Numbered from the stretch's first letter, positions 1 to 7,247 are shown. The stretch: DNA of 7,577 nucleotides from Myxococcales bacterium (GCA_007131745.1 SLPX01000058.1:1-7577), one strand, 5' to 3'. Numbers and translations: made by a program. The notes: generated by a model not told the origin, from the sequence alone.

Positions 1-470
1 CGGGTGGAGACGTTTTGTCCCCAGGGGCTGTCGCCCCATGCTTCGATCCGTAAGCCGGCTTGTTTCAGACCGTCCAGAAAAGTTTCCTCCGGCATTTCCT
101 GCATGTTCCAGCCCCTGAGAGCCGTCCACATGAAGGATCGGTTACCCGTGACTGTCGCCTCGAACATCACGCCCGAAATGGACGGTTCTTCGGTCCAGAG
201 CAAGCCCCATGTGGACGAGTCGCGGAGGCTGGATATGAAAGGAAAATAGTCGGGGTCGAACGCTTCCTCGAATGGAACGCTGTCGGGAAGAATTACTACG
301 AGCCGATCGGTCAGGGCCGGATGTTTCTTCTCGGACATGCGTAGTTCTTGAACATGTCCCTGGGTGAAATAAATCCGCCTCACCATGACTGCGGCGCTCG
401 AAGCCCACAGCAGCCACAATATCCAGGTTGTTACAGCGAATCGGAGGGAGAGTCTTCGGTGCTCGTACAT
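1..470 (-). CDS. Alkaline-phosphatase-superfamily enzyme (type I phosphodiesterase / GPI-ethanolamine-phosphate-transferase-like), partial, N-terminal 156 aa
   Basis: The reading frame opens at ATG 470-468, has no stop down to base 1 and continues past the left edge. A Shine-Dalgarno AAGGA lies about 6 bases before the ATG. Residues about 12-30 form one membrane anchor, which should place the rest outside the cytoplasm. The strand 'DRLVVILPDS' (55-64) ends in an Asp (D63) where this superfamily has its first metal ligand. 'PSISGVMFEATVTG' (96-109) aligns without gaps to the nucleophile motif of nucleotide pyrophosphatases (P-x-x-T followed by V-T-G), making S99 the likely nucleophile. 'WGDSPW' (145-150) resembles the 'GDDTW' segment of PIG-type ethanolamine phosphate transferases. 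Family membership is well supported; substrate is unknown (a lipid or glycan phosphoester is plausible). The start lies inside the kinase gene (40-base overlap), suggesting translational coupling. The remaining metal ligands would lie outside the window. Confidence 0.75.
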   Translation of the reverse strand, partial: MYEHRRLSLRFAVTTWILWLLWASSAAVMVRRIYFTQGHVQELRMSEKKHPALTDRLVVILPDSVPFEEAFDPDYFPFISSLRDSSTWGLLWTEEPSISGVMFEATVTGNRSFMWTALRGWNMQEMPEETFLDGLKQAGLRIEAWGDSPWGQNVST

Positions 471-3205
471 TCGGATTCCTTGTCGGGCATCTTGGGCAGA
501 AAGACCTGGAAAACCGCGCCCAATTTTCCATCGACCTCGATTCTTCCACCGTGGCGGATCACTATGTCATGGGAAATGCTCAAGCCGAGTCCTGTTCCAG
601 TACCCACGTCCTTTGTGGTGAAAAAGGGGTCAAATATTTTGGGCAACAGTTCGTCAGGTATACCGGGACCGTTGTCGCTGACCGTTATGACGAGTTCATC
701 GCTTCCTTCACATTCTTTTGCGGCCGGTTGGGAGCGGGTCGTCACGGTAATTTTTCCATCAGGTTTTTCCTGCAACGCCTGAGCCGCATTGGCGATGAGG
801 TTCACCAAGACCTGTTCAATCTGTCCGGGCCTTCCTTTTACCGGACCGGGTTCGGTCAGAATAGTTTCCACCTCTATGTTTACAAGAAGGTGAGCGGTTA
901 TTTCAAGTGCGTCTTTCAAAGCCGAATGAATATCCACCAGGGTCATTTCTTCCGTGTCGATTCGGCTGTAACTTCCGAGGGCGGAAACTATTCGTCTTGT
1001 CCTGTTTGTTCCGTTGCGTATGATTCGGATGATCCGGCGGATGTCATTCGACAATTCAACGGCCTGAGCGAAATCAGGAGCGTCACGGTCCAGGGATTGG
1101 AGAAAACCTTCCATTGCGTTTTCAAGTGGTTCGAGACAATTGGTGACAGCGTTTACGGGATTGTTGATTTCGTGAGCTATGCCGGCCACGAGTTGACCGA
1201 TGGAGGCCAGTTTTTCAGATCGGATGAGTTGTTCCTGAGTTTTGGTAAGTGTTTCGAGCGTTTCGATCAGTTCTTCATTCGCCTTTGCCAGGTCCGACGT
1301 TCGTTCTTTTACTTTTATTTCAAGGCCCAGGTTCAGCGCTCCGATGGTTGAGAGTTTCTCATCAAGAGAACGTCTCATCCCCTCGAACGCTTTCGCCAGC
1401 ATACCCACCTCATCGACTTCCAGGCCCGCCGGAATGGGCCGTTGGAAATCCCCTCTGGCCATTTCTTCGACCCTACGTTCGAGGCCTTTCAATGGACGCG
1501 TTAGATCCTCTACTATCAGAATCACGATTCCTGCAGCTACTCCCAGAAGTAGTCCGAAGAACACAATAAGTACCTTGATTTGCCGGGCCAGACCCTGATC
1601 CCGGCCCCTATAACTGGGGTACAGGATGGCGACGGATCCGAGTTCCGTTACGCCGGATTTGATTCGAGTGAAAGCGCCTGAAAGATTCTCCCGGCTGAGG
1701 TTGATGAAGCCGGATTTCTTTTTTCGCATCTTCGTTCGAGCCTCGAGCGGCAGGGGAGGGGGTTCTTCGATGTTGGCAAACGTGAACACCTTGCCGGTGC
1801 GGGTCAGGAAATAATAGACTCCCTCAGCGACCTCCGCGCTTTCCCTGAGTACGCCGATGACATCGCGCTCGCGAACTCCGTGCTCGAGTCTTTCCATTGT
1901 CGCAAGTTTTTCATTAAGCATCTCAAGCTTTATTTTCGCTTGCTTCTCTATGAAATCGGTTGCGAGGTTTCGGTACTGGATGAAGCTCCAGAAAACGGCT
2001 GTAGCGCACGCGAAAAACGTCAGGATTCCGAATCCGGAGAGCATTTTGACTCTTACTGAAAGCGGACTGCGCACATGTTCCAGTTCCAGCCGGCGATTTT
2101 TTCCCATCTGCTGCAGGAACGGACGCAGCAATCTTCTGTGCCACAGAACTTGGTAAAGCAGGACGGCGAGGCTTGTTATAAAAGCCGAAGCGAACATGGC
2201 AGCAGCATTTTCGACATCCATGCCGAAAAGCCGCACGGCTTGTCCAGTCAACAGGATCCCTCCAATGATCCATAGTGCGAACTGGATGAGGGCGAAGATG
2301 TAGGGTAGAGTTTGCGCTGCCTTGAATGTTTTCGTGACGTTTTGAGCGGCCGCTTGCGGTGTTGAATTTCTGTCCTGTTTGTCGCACGTGAAACCTTTGT
2401 TAATCAAGGGACGTGATAGGTATTTCACAGCGGAAATCCAAGTGGAGCTGAGCAGGATCAGGGTCAGAGGTGCGTAAGTGAACAGCAGCAGAATCGCCCT
2501 TCTTTGAGGTGAAAGAAATTTGACCGTGAACAGGGCCAAAACAGCGATGCCGGCTCCTGAACATATGAGACCCGACCGGTAGAGATTTCTCAAGGTTTTC
2601 AGCGGCCCTTCATGCAACCATTCGGTCTTAAGGGCGGAGTCATCCCTAATCGATTGGTATTCAGCGATTCTGAGACGGATTTGTTTCAGCGTGTAGTCAA
2701 GCAATACCCTCCATAAAAGTGATACACCGATCCCTGCACTGAGGATCACGCTGCATGCAGCCAGCTTCTCAGTGAGGCTTACGTCTTCCAGTCCACGAAT
2801 GCGCAGAAATGCAACGCAGGCGACACCGACCAGGGTTAGAACCCTCATAAACAAAAGACGACCGGGATAGTGTTCCAGTACATCCAAAGTTTGCTTTAAT
2901 CGAACCGAGGAAGGAGGCTCCCCTCTTCTGAGCATGTTTATGGTCTTGTTTGCCGGTGCGAACATCAAGTGACAGGAAAAAAACGCGGCCACCGAGAATA
3001 GGCAATAGGACAACAAAGTCGCAGCCCAAACCCTGTTGTCTAAGGGAAAATCCACATCGAGGAGATTCACCGCACCACCGATGACGGCAAGGTCCACGGC
3101 GGACAACAACACTAACGGACCTGCTGTTAAAAGGATGGGGGATGGAATTGAAAAGCTCGGAACACTCTTTTTTTCGGCGGATCTATTTGGGACAGAGTTT
3201 TTCAT
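431..3205 (-). CDS. Multi-span membrane sensor histidine kinase (8-TM duplicated input domain, extracytoplasmic loop, HAMP, HisKA, HATPase_c)
   Basis: This 924-aa protein autophosphorylates on a histidine and should signal to a response regulator. The kinase core is intact: H-box 'AGIAHEINNPV' with H678, N-box 'VNLIANAAQAL' (801-811), G1 'DNGPGIP' (844-850), F-box 'FDPFFTTK' (858-865) and G2 'GTGTGLGLS' (868-876). A HAMP linker (about 566-620) and a coiled coil (about 625-665) precede it. Upstream come eight predicted spans in two groups of four (about 22-45, 58-80, 117-135, 147-170; 212-230, 236-260, 300-322, 333-355), then spans at about 388-408 and 543-566 flanking a roughly 135-residue extracytoplasmic loop that may be a sensor domain. 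The start ATG overlaps the stop of the preceding gene as ATGA, with GGAG just upstream. There is no receiver domain and no regulator gene in the window. The function as a kinase is near certain; its signal is unknown. Confidence 0.95.
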   Translation of the reverse strand: MKNSVPNRSAEKKSVPSFSIPSPILLTAGPLVLLSAVDLAVIGGAVNLLDVDFPLDNRVWAATLLSYCLFSVAAFFSCHLMFAPANKTINMLRRGEPPSSVRLKQTLDVLEHYPGRLLFMRVLTLVGVACVAFLRIRGLEDVSLTEKLAACSVILSAGIGVSLLWRVLLDYTLKQIRLRIAEYQSIRDDSALKTEWLHEGPLKTLRNLYRSGLICSGAGIAVLALFTVKFLSPQRRAILLLFTYAPLTLILLSSTWISAVKYLSRPLINKGFTCDKQDRNSTPQAAAQNVTKTFKAAQTLPYIFALIQFALWIIGGILLTGQAVRLFGMDVENAAAMFASAFITSLAVLLYQVLWHRRLLRPFLQQMGKNRRLELEHVRSPLSVRVKMLSGFGILTFFACATAVFWSFIQYRNLATDFIEKQAKIKLEMLNEKLATMERLEHGVRERDVIGVLRESAEVAEGVYYFLTRTGKVFTFANIEEPPPLPLEARTKMRKKKSGFINLSRENLSGAFTRIKSGVTELGSVAILYPSYRGRDQGLARQIKVLIVFFGLLLGVAAGIVILIVEDLTRPLKGLERRVEEMARGDFQRPIPAGLEVDEVGMLAKAFEGMRRSLDEKLSTIGALNLGLEIKVKERTSDLAKANEELIETLETLTKTQEQLIRSEKLASIGQLVAGIAHEINNPVNAVTNCLEPLENAMEGFLQSLDRDAPDFAQAVELSNDIRRIIRIIRNGTNRTRRIVSALGSYSRIDTEEMTLVDIHSALKDALEITAHLLVNIEVETILTEPGPVKGRPGQIEQVLVNLIANAAQALQEKPDGKITVTTRSQPAAKECEGSDELVITVSDNGPGIPDELLPKIFDPFFTTKDVGTGTGLGLSISHDIVIRHGGRIEVDGKLGAVFQVFLPKMPDKESECTSTEDSPSDSL

Positions 3206-4473
3206 GAGCTCCGACGCAGCTGGCCGAGAAGGTTTTTCCGTGCCGATTCATAAGCATCAGACAGGAAGAAACCTACCAGGTTTTCCATGGCTTGTCCCGG
3301 ATCACGTGAGAGCATGATGTTGCGAGTCACGGTGTTTGTTTTCGCTGATATCTTTTCTTCTCGGGACCCGCATTCTTTTTCGAGGGAATGACTTTTCTTG
3401 AAAGATCCGATCAGCGTTTCCGCTTCCCGCAGGTCCCCGGCCAGCACCAAACCCACTCTGAAACAGGTTTCTTGTGTGGCGGACCACCATCCATTCAACT
3501 CTGTTTCCGTTGGCCATCCGCCGCGCTCTTGAATGACTTTTCCAATAGTTTCTTCGACGCGCGAAATCCTTTCGGTATCCACGATCCCGGATATGGACTC
3601 CAGATCTCCGGCATCGTCAGGATCGTGTTCGTCCAGAAAGAGCCTTGTTTCATTTAATGCCCGCCGGAGATCTCCGGGAGATGTGAAAAACAAGGTAAGG
3701 AGCAGGCTAGGGTGCAACAATGTCAAGGTCGCTCCGCAAACAAAAGACCTGGCGCCGGTTGCGGGAATGGAAGCTGCTTCGCCACCGATGCGAAAAAGCA
3801 CTCTTGGGCCGGAGCGATCCTTGGTCCAAAGAATATCAAGGCCGGACTTGGAGGTTTCATCGACATAAACCGGTGGCAGTGCCAATCCCAGCGCCTGAGC
3901 GCATCTAGTCAAAGTGAGCATGAATTCCGGGCCTTCGCCCGGTCCAGCCACCATGTGACCCGTTTTTAATCCTAGTTCGTCCAGGGATTTCGCCCCCATG
4001 AAATTGATGGATCCTGAAACCAGAGCGGATAGAGCGTCAATGGACGGATCTTGCCGCGGCGAAAACACATACCCGCGCAAAAGGGATTCGGAAAGCGTTT
4101 TCCACTTGTGAGAGTCAACGGGACTCTTGTGTTCCGAAAGGTAATCCATGTGTGGACCGGTCGCCTTTCCGAGAACCTGCAAACCCGCTGCAGAGCGTAC
4201 GGCCTTGTATTCATCTCCAGCAGCCTTGGACTTTTCAAAAACATGAATCATTTCATCGGCGCCGAGGGGTTTGTCGTCTGAACGCCGCACTTTTTGGTTT
4301 TCACCTGTCCATTCCTTTTCAAGGTCCTGGAGGAGATCTTTTACCCTGGGATTGCGATGCTCGCCGTTTTCATGATGCCCGTGGACGGTACGCCACAGCA
4401 TCAGGGTTACTGCTATACCGAGCAAGGTTAGGGCTCCAGCCACCAACAACGCCAGCGGTAGGGGATCAGGCAT
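3202..4473 (-). CDS. Membrane-anchored protein with a degenerate M48-peptidase-like domain
   Basis: 423 aa. A single hydrophobic segment at residues 6-27 followed by a His/Arg-rich stretch suggests an N-terminal anchor with the bulk of the protein in the cytoplasm. The region 'RCAQALGLALPPVYVDE' (190-206), then 'GARSFVCGATLTLLHPS' (240-256), 'TSPGDLRRAL' (264-273), 'FRVGLVLAGDLREA' (338-351) and a C-terminal 'DPGQAMENLVGFFLSDAYE' (391-409) follows, from memory, the pattern of a domain common at the C-terminus of myxobacterial/deltaproteobacterial TPR proteins that looks like an M48 metalloprotease fold. There is no HExxH zinc motif, so peptidase activity is not expected. It lies 83 bases after the RND-like gene and overlaps the kinase start by four bases (ATGA), so co-expression with the kinase is likely. 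A purine-rich GAGAG about 8 bases before ATG serves as ribosome site. A scaffold or regulatory role beside the kinase is inference. Confidence 0.8.
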   Translation of the reverse strand: MPDPLPLALLVAGALTLLGIAVTLMLWRTVHGHHENGEHRNPRVKDLLQDLEKEWTGENQKVRRSDDKPLGADEMIHVFEKSKAAGDEYKAVRSAAGLQVLGKATGPHMDYLSEHKSPVDSHKWKTLSESLLRGYVFSPRQDPSIDALSALVSGSINFMGAKSLDELGLKTGHMVAGPGEGPEFMLTLTRCAQALGLALPPVYVDETSKSGLDILWTKDRSGPRVLFRIGGEAASIPATGARSFVCGATLTLLHPSLLLTLFFTSPGDLRRALNETRLFLDEHDPDDAGDLESISGIVDTERISRVEETIGKVIQERGGWPTETELNGWWSATQETCFRVGLVLAGDLREAETLIGSFKKSHSLEKECGSREEKISAKTNTVTRNIMLSRDPGQAMENLVGFFLSDAYESARKNLLGQLRRSS

Positions 4474-4478
4474 CTGTA

Positions 4479-4529
4479 CTACTCTCTCTTCTGCTTGGAA
4501 GGTTTACTTGTCTTTTCGCTTCTCTTCAT
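4479..4529 (-). CDS. Possible 16-aa basic mini-ORF between the transporter and the M48-like gene
   Basis: In the 83-base gap between the two large genes there is a short frame, MKRSEKTSKPSKQKRE, preceded by AAGGAAAGCGAA-ATG, a better Shine-Dalgarno arrangement than that of the gene that follows. It ends in TAG only 5 bases before the ATG of the 423-aa gene and is not in the same frame. It could be a translated leader that delivers ribosomes to the weak start of the next gene. It is too short and low in complexity (Lys/Ser/Arg/Glu) to support by sequence alone, and AT-rich gaps produce such frames by chance. Confidence 0.35.
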   Translation of the reverse strand: MKRSEKTSKPSKQKRE

Positions 4530-4556
4530 TTCGCTTTCCTTACGATTCTAGTCTTT

Positions 4557-6713
4557 CTACCGTTTCTTTTTTTTTCGTTTGTGTTCCCAAAGCGGGCCGT
4601 GAAGGCGGGCTTCCGGCATGTAATTAAGCATCATAGGCACAAGAAACGCCGAAAGGAGACTTCCTATTCCGATACCGAGTGCCGCCAAGACCCCCGCCGG
4701 AGCGAAAAAGGGAGACATGCAACAGAAACCGGCGACAGGCACAAAAGGAGCCAACAGCAGGGATGATCTCAAGGAAGGCGCAGTAACAGCAGGTGTCATA
4801 CCGGGAGGGGTTATTCTCAATTGAGCCGTCCTGAGTAACGCATCGAGGGCATCGGTGGAGCACCATACTGCTGTCAGGATCAGTGCATAAGCCATGATAA
4901 GTTGCACGGATGCCGAAATAGCCGCTATCAGGCTTCCTAGTATGACCAAGGTGGCTGCCGGCGGTGTGATAGCTGTAAGGCCGAGTCTTGGATCCTTGGA
5001 AATCGCTATCATCAACAACAGCAACATGCCGACAAAACGAACGAGTCCTACCAGGTACGCTTTCGTCAATTCATCGGCAGCGTTACCGGCTGAAACGAGT
5101 GCTCCCGTTGTGTGCGATGATATCTTGTCCGGAAGCGATTTCATTGCAGTGGTTTCAATCCAACGGGCGATTTCCCCGAGTTCTCCGGTTGATTTGCATT
5201 CCACGGCGAGGATGAGTCGTCCCGTCGGCTCATACGGCGCTAAAAGCTTGTTCAGCCGTCTTGTGTCTTCCGGGGTTTCCCCGGCTACACCTTCATGACC
5301 TGTTTGGTTCACAATGATGTCTTGGAAACCGGTGACTCCCAGGATCTTCGGGTGTGTTGAAAGCTTTCTTGAAAGGAGATCCATGCTTTGCAAAGTCTCA
5401 TGTGATGTCAGCGTGTTTTTGTCCGGAGCCTGAATCACCAGCGAGATAGAAACAGGGCGGGTTTTCTCCGTCCTGCCGAAAAGGGTTTTGATATCTGAAG
5501 ATGAGAAAAATAATTCATGTGAAATCGGGGAACGTAAACTCCAAACGGATCCACCCAGGAAAAGCAAAAATACCGCCAGTAGCCATGGAACCGGCCTGCG
5601 CACCAAGGGCTTTCCAGCCGACCGGGTCCATCTCGACAGCTTGCTCAAACGGGAAGGGGTCTCGTTCCATTTTCCGGGCCACAGGCTCAGTATTCCGGGA
5701 ACTATGGTCGTCGATGCAGCAGCGGCTGTAAGAACTCCGACTGCAGCGATCAATGCAGGTCTCCTTACCCCGGAAAAGCGGCTTCCACCCATGCCGGCAA
5801 GGCATATGGCGATTAAGCCTGCAGACAAGAGGATGGGGCCTACAACAGCGAAAAGAGCCGAACCGACTCTTTTGCTTTTTGTTCCGGGTCGCGCCGCTGC
5901 CACTGAGTCCAAGAGGCGCCTCACAAAAAATACCGACAAGAACAGCGAAACCACTCCCGGAAAAGCGATATCCAGGTCAATGTTTCCGCCCAGAGCTCTT
6001 GAAGTTGCGATCACCGCTCCAAGCGAAGTTCCGAACACGAGCATCACCGACACCACTGCTTTGAGGCCGCCTCCGCCGAGGAAAACGAAAAGCGCCAGAA
6101 GAGGCAGGGTCAAGGGCGCAATTCCAAGCCACCTTGAAATAACGGAATGAACTTCATGGCGAAGAGCAAGCTCACCTTCCATCCGGCTTTCGTGGGTTTC
6201 GGAAACCATTGTTTCCTGTTCATCATCTTTTCCCGATTCTTCTTCTTCCGCTTTATTATTCTCATTCAAAGACAACCATTCACGGTTCATTTTTTTAATT
6301 CGTCGTCGGATTTCATGATCAGAGACGCTCTTGTGATCAATACTCACAAAAACTAACCCGGTTTTGTCTCCCGTTTTCCCCCTTTCTCGGCTTTTTGCGG
6401 GTATCTCTATTGCAACAGACTTTTCTCCCAGTCTTTCCTGAACGAAATCCCTGTATTCAAGAAATTTCTCTCTTTCTCCGGGCGAAATACCCGGTGGCTC
6501 CAGCAGAACGCTTCTTTCGTTGCCTAGTGAACTCTGCAGGTCCATCCATCTTCGAAGAGCAGGATAATCAGGTCGAACCAGGTCGGAAAGACTGCTGTGT
6601 CGACTGAATGTCATCCCAACCAAAAATAGAGCGGCCGTGACGATGATTGTCGTTATTATCGTCGTATAGGGACGACGAACCGGAAACTGCCATTTGAATC
6701 TTGTGGGCGCCAT
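4557..6713 (-). CDS. RND/MMPL-superfamily-like 12-span membrane protein
   Basis: 718 aa with the RND layout in duplicate: span 1 (about 17-36), an outer loop (37-195), spans 2-6 (about 196-344), span 7 (about 374-394), a second outer loop (395-550), spans 8-12 (about 552-697). This matches MMPL/RND exporters that move lipids or hydrophobic compounds across the inner membrane with proton flow, though both outer loops are short for the family. Loop 1 holds a strongly acidic stretch (155-167) and the C-terminus is very basic (KRKKKKR). The Asp-Tyr proton-relay pair expected in span 4 is not visible (that stretch reads 'SLFLSVFFVRRLLD'); span 10 has D621 and D624 near the expected place. The ATG at 6713 is the only ATG start in frame after the upstream stop (6759-6761); its ribosome site is weak (GAGA). 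It is the first gene of the operon. Superfamily is likely; substrate and transport activity are unknown. Confidence 0.8.
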   Translation of the reverse strand: MAPTRFKWQFPVRRPYTTIITTIIVTAALFLVGMTFSRHSSLSDLVRPDYPALRRWMDLQSSLGNERSVLLEPPGISPGEREKFLEYRDFVQERLGEKSVAIEIPAKSRERGKTGDKTGLVFVSIDHKSVSDHEIRRRIKKMNREWLSLNENNKAEEEESGKDDEQETMVSETHESRMEGELALRHEVHSVISRWLGIAPLTLPLLALFVFLGGGGLKAVVSVMLVFGTSLGAVIATSRALGGNIDLDIAFPGVVSLFLSVFFVRRLLDSVAAARPGTKSKRVGSALFAVVGPILLSAGLIAICLAGMGGSRFSGVRRPALIAAVGVLTAAAASTTIVPGILSLWPGKWNETPSRLSKLSRWTRSAGKPLVRRPVPWLLAVFLLFLGGSVWSLRSPISHELFFSSSDIKTLFGRTEKTRPVSISLVIQAPDKNTLTSHETLQSMDLLSRKLSTHPKILGVTGFQDIIVNQTGHEGVAGETPEDTRRLNKLLAPYEPTGRLILAVECKSTGELGEIARWIETTAMKSLPDKISSHTTGALVSAGNAADELTKAYLVGLVRFVGMLLLLMIAISKDPRLGLTAITPPAATLVILGSLIAAISASVQLIMAYALILTAVWCSTDALDALLRTAQLRITPPGMTPAVTAPSLRSSLLLAPFVPVAGFCCMSPFFAPAGVLAALGIGIGSLLSAFLVPMMLNYMPEARLHGPLWEHKRKKKKR

Positions 6714-6753
6714 CTCTATCAGGGCCGGTAGCCGCCGAACATCCCGGTTTTGA

Positions 6754-6778
6754 TTGCGTCATTTCTCCCGTGACGCAA
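6754..6778. promoter_or_regulatory. Perfect 8-bp inverted repeat with 9-base spacer upstream of the operon
   Basis: TTGCGTCA (6754-6761) and TGACGCAA (6771-6778) are exact reverse complements separated by TTTCTCCCG. The site lies in the presumed 5' leader, 41 bases before the RND-like ATG and about 100 bases downstream of the -10 element. It could be an operator for a dimeric repressor or an RNA hairpin in the leader. There is no following U-tract, so it does not look like a terminator. Confidence 0.5.
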
Positions 6779-6874
6779 ATCGGCCTCACTTAAAGCCTGG
6801 ACAAGAGTTGCGCTCAGGAGGGTGGTTTCGGGGCTTTTGGTTTAAAATTCACAATTCCATTAAGAAACGGTTGG

Positions 6875-6902
6875 AGAATACTTTTCGTGGCGTTTTTGTC
6901 AA
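6875..6902 (-). promoter_or_regulatory. Sigma70-type promoter for the operon
   Basis: On the minus strand TTGACA (6902-6897) is a perfect -35 hexamer, followed after 16 bases by TATTCT (6880-6875), four of six matches to TATAAT. Transcription would start near 6868, giving a leader of about 155 bases before the RND-like gene. It is the only good hexamer pair I noticed in the upstream region, and it points at the operon. It sits 20 bases outside the left terminal repeat of the candidate mobile element. Confidence 0.55.
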
Positions 6903-6921
6903 GACAGGCTCTGGATTCGAG

Positions 6922-6975
6922 CAGGGCAATCGAGTTCTAATCGAACAGTTGCCGGTGGGCACTATTGCAGTTTGT
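6922..6975 (+). repeat. Left copy of the terminal inverted repeat
   Basis: Contains the 18-bp core at 6922-6939, the CGGTGGGC block at 6953-6960 and AGTTTGT at 6969-6975. It is the partner of 7304-7357 on the opposite strand. Confidence 0.7.
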
Positions 6976-7079
6976 CGCCCGAACAGTATCAACTTTCTTC
7001 CGTTTGCCTATCCCGGCGCAGCCGGAACCTTACAGGAAAAAAGTCCATATCATTTTGTGTGAAATTCGCGGCGGATGAA

Positions 7080-7168
7080 CGGACGAGCCTGTGATTTTAC
7101 GGCAGCGTCCAAGCCGCCGAGCGCCTTGTGAGAACCTCCTTGACGGAGGTTCATCTGCGGCTCGTCCG
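7080..7168 (-). other. 89-nt three-way-junction fold (structured RNA or palindromic element)
   Basis: Three stems can form together. A 10-bp outer stem pairs 7080-7089 with 7159-7168 (CGGACGAGCC / GGCTCGTCCG). A 7-bp stem pairs 7100-7106 with 7113-7119 around a 6-base loop. An 8-bp stem pairs 7132-7139 (GAACCTCC) with 7145-7152 (GGAGGTTC) around TTGAC. All pairs are Watson-Crick except one, which is G-U when read on the minus strand and A-C on the plus strand, mildly favouring a minus-strand RNA. It is not a tRNA: no D-arm, anticodon arm or T-loop consensus is found. It lies inside the candidate mobile element and could be a structural part of that. No promoter for it was identified. Confidence 0.4.
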
Positions 7169-7247
7169 AGTTGCTTCATCCTTCCACCATCCCCTGCCGC
7201 CATCCACCCGGAAGCGCAACTCAGATGTCGGCTTTTTGGACGACTGC

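Noticed and set aside
142..549. 135-codon minus-strand frame at the kinase/phosphatase junction
   Set aside because: It overlaps both better-supported genes in a different frame, is rich in Arg/Ser with no motif, and is a shadow of them.
428..1351. 307-codon plus-strand frame opposite the kinase catalytic region
   Set aside because: It is antisense to the strongly conserved HisKA/HATPase motifs; the opposite frame is open because of codon bias in the real gene.
4152..4766. 204-codon plus-strand frame
   Set aside because: It runs antisense across parts of two real genes and the gap between them, with Phe-rich low-complexity sequence from the poly-A/T tract.
5488..6150. 220-codon plus-strand frame opposite the RND-like gene
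   Set aside because: Antisense shadow; Pro/Arg/Thr-rich with no domain, while the minus frame gives regular membrane spans.
6719..6841. Minus-strand open stretch of about 40 codons ending TGA 5 bases before the RND-like start
   Set aside because: Its sequence looks somewhat protein-like, but it opens with a stop, has no plausible ATG/GTG start with a ribosome site, and spans the inverted repeat. It could be a gene remnant, but I cannot support it.
6754..7062. 102-codon plus-strand frame in the intergenic region
   Set aside because: It starts at TTG without a Shine-Dalgarno sequence and crosses the promoter and the left terminal repeat.
7080..7168. tRNA or selenocysteine tRNA
   Set aside because: The outer stem and length resemble one, but D-arm, anticodon arm and T-loop consensus are all missing on both strands.
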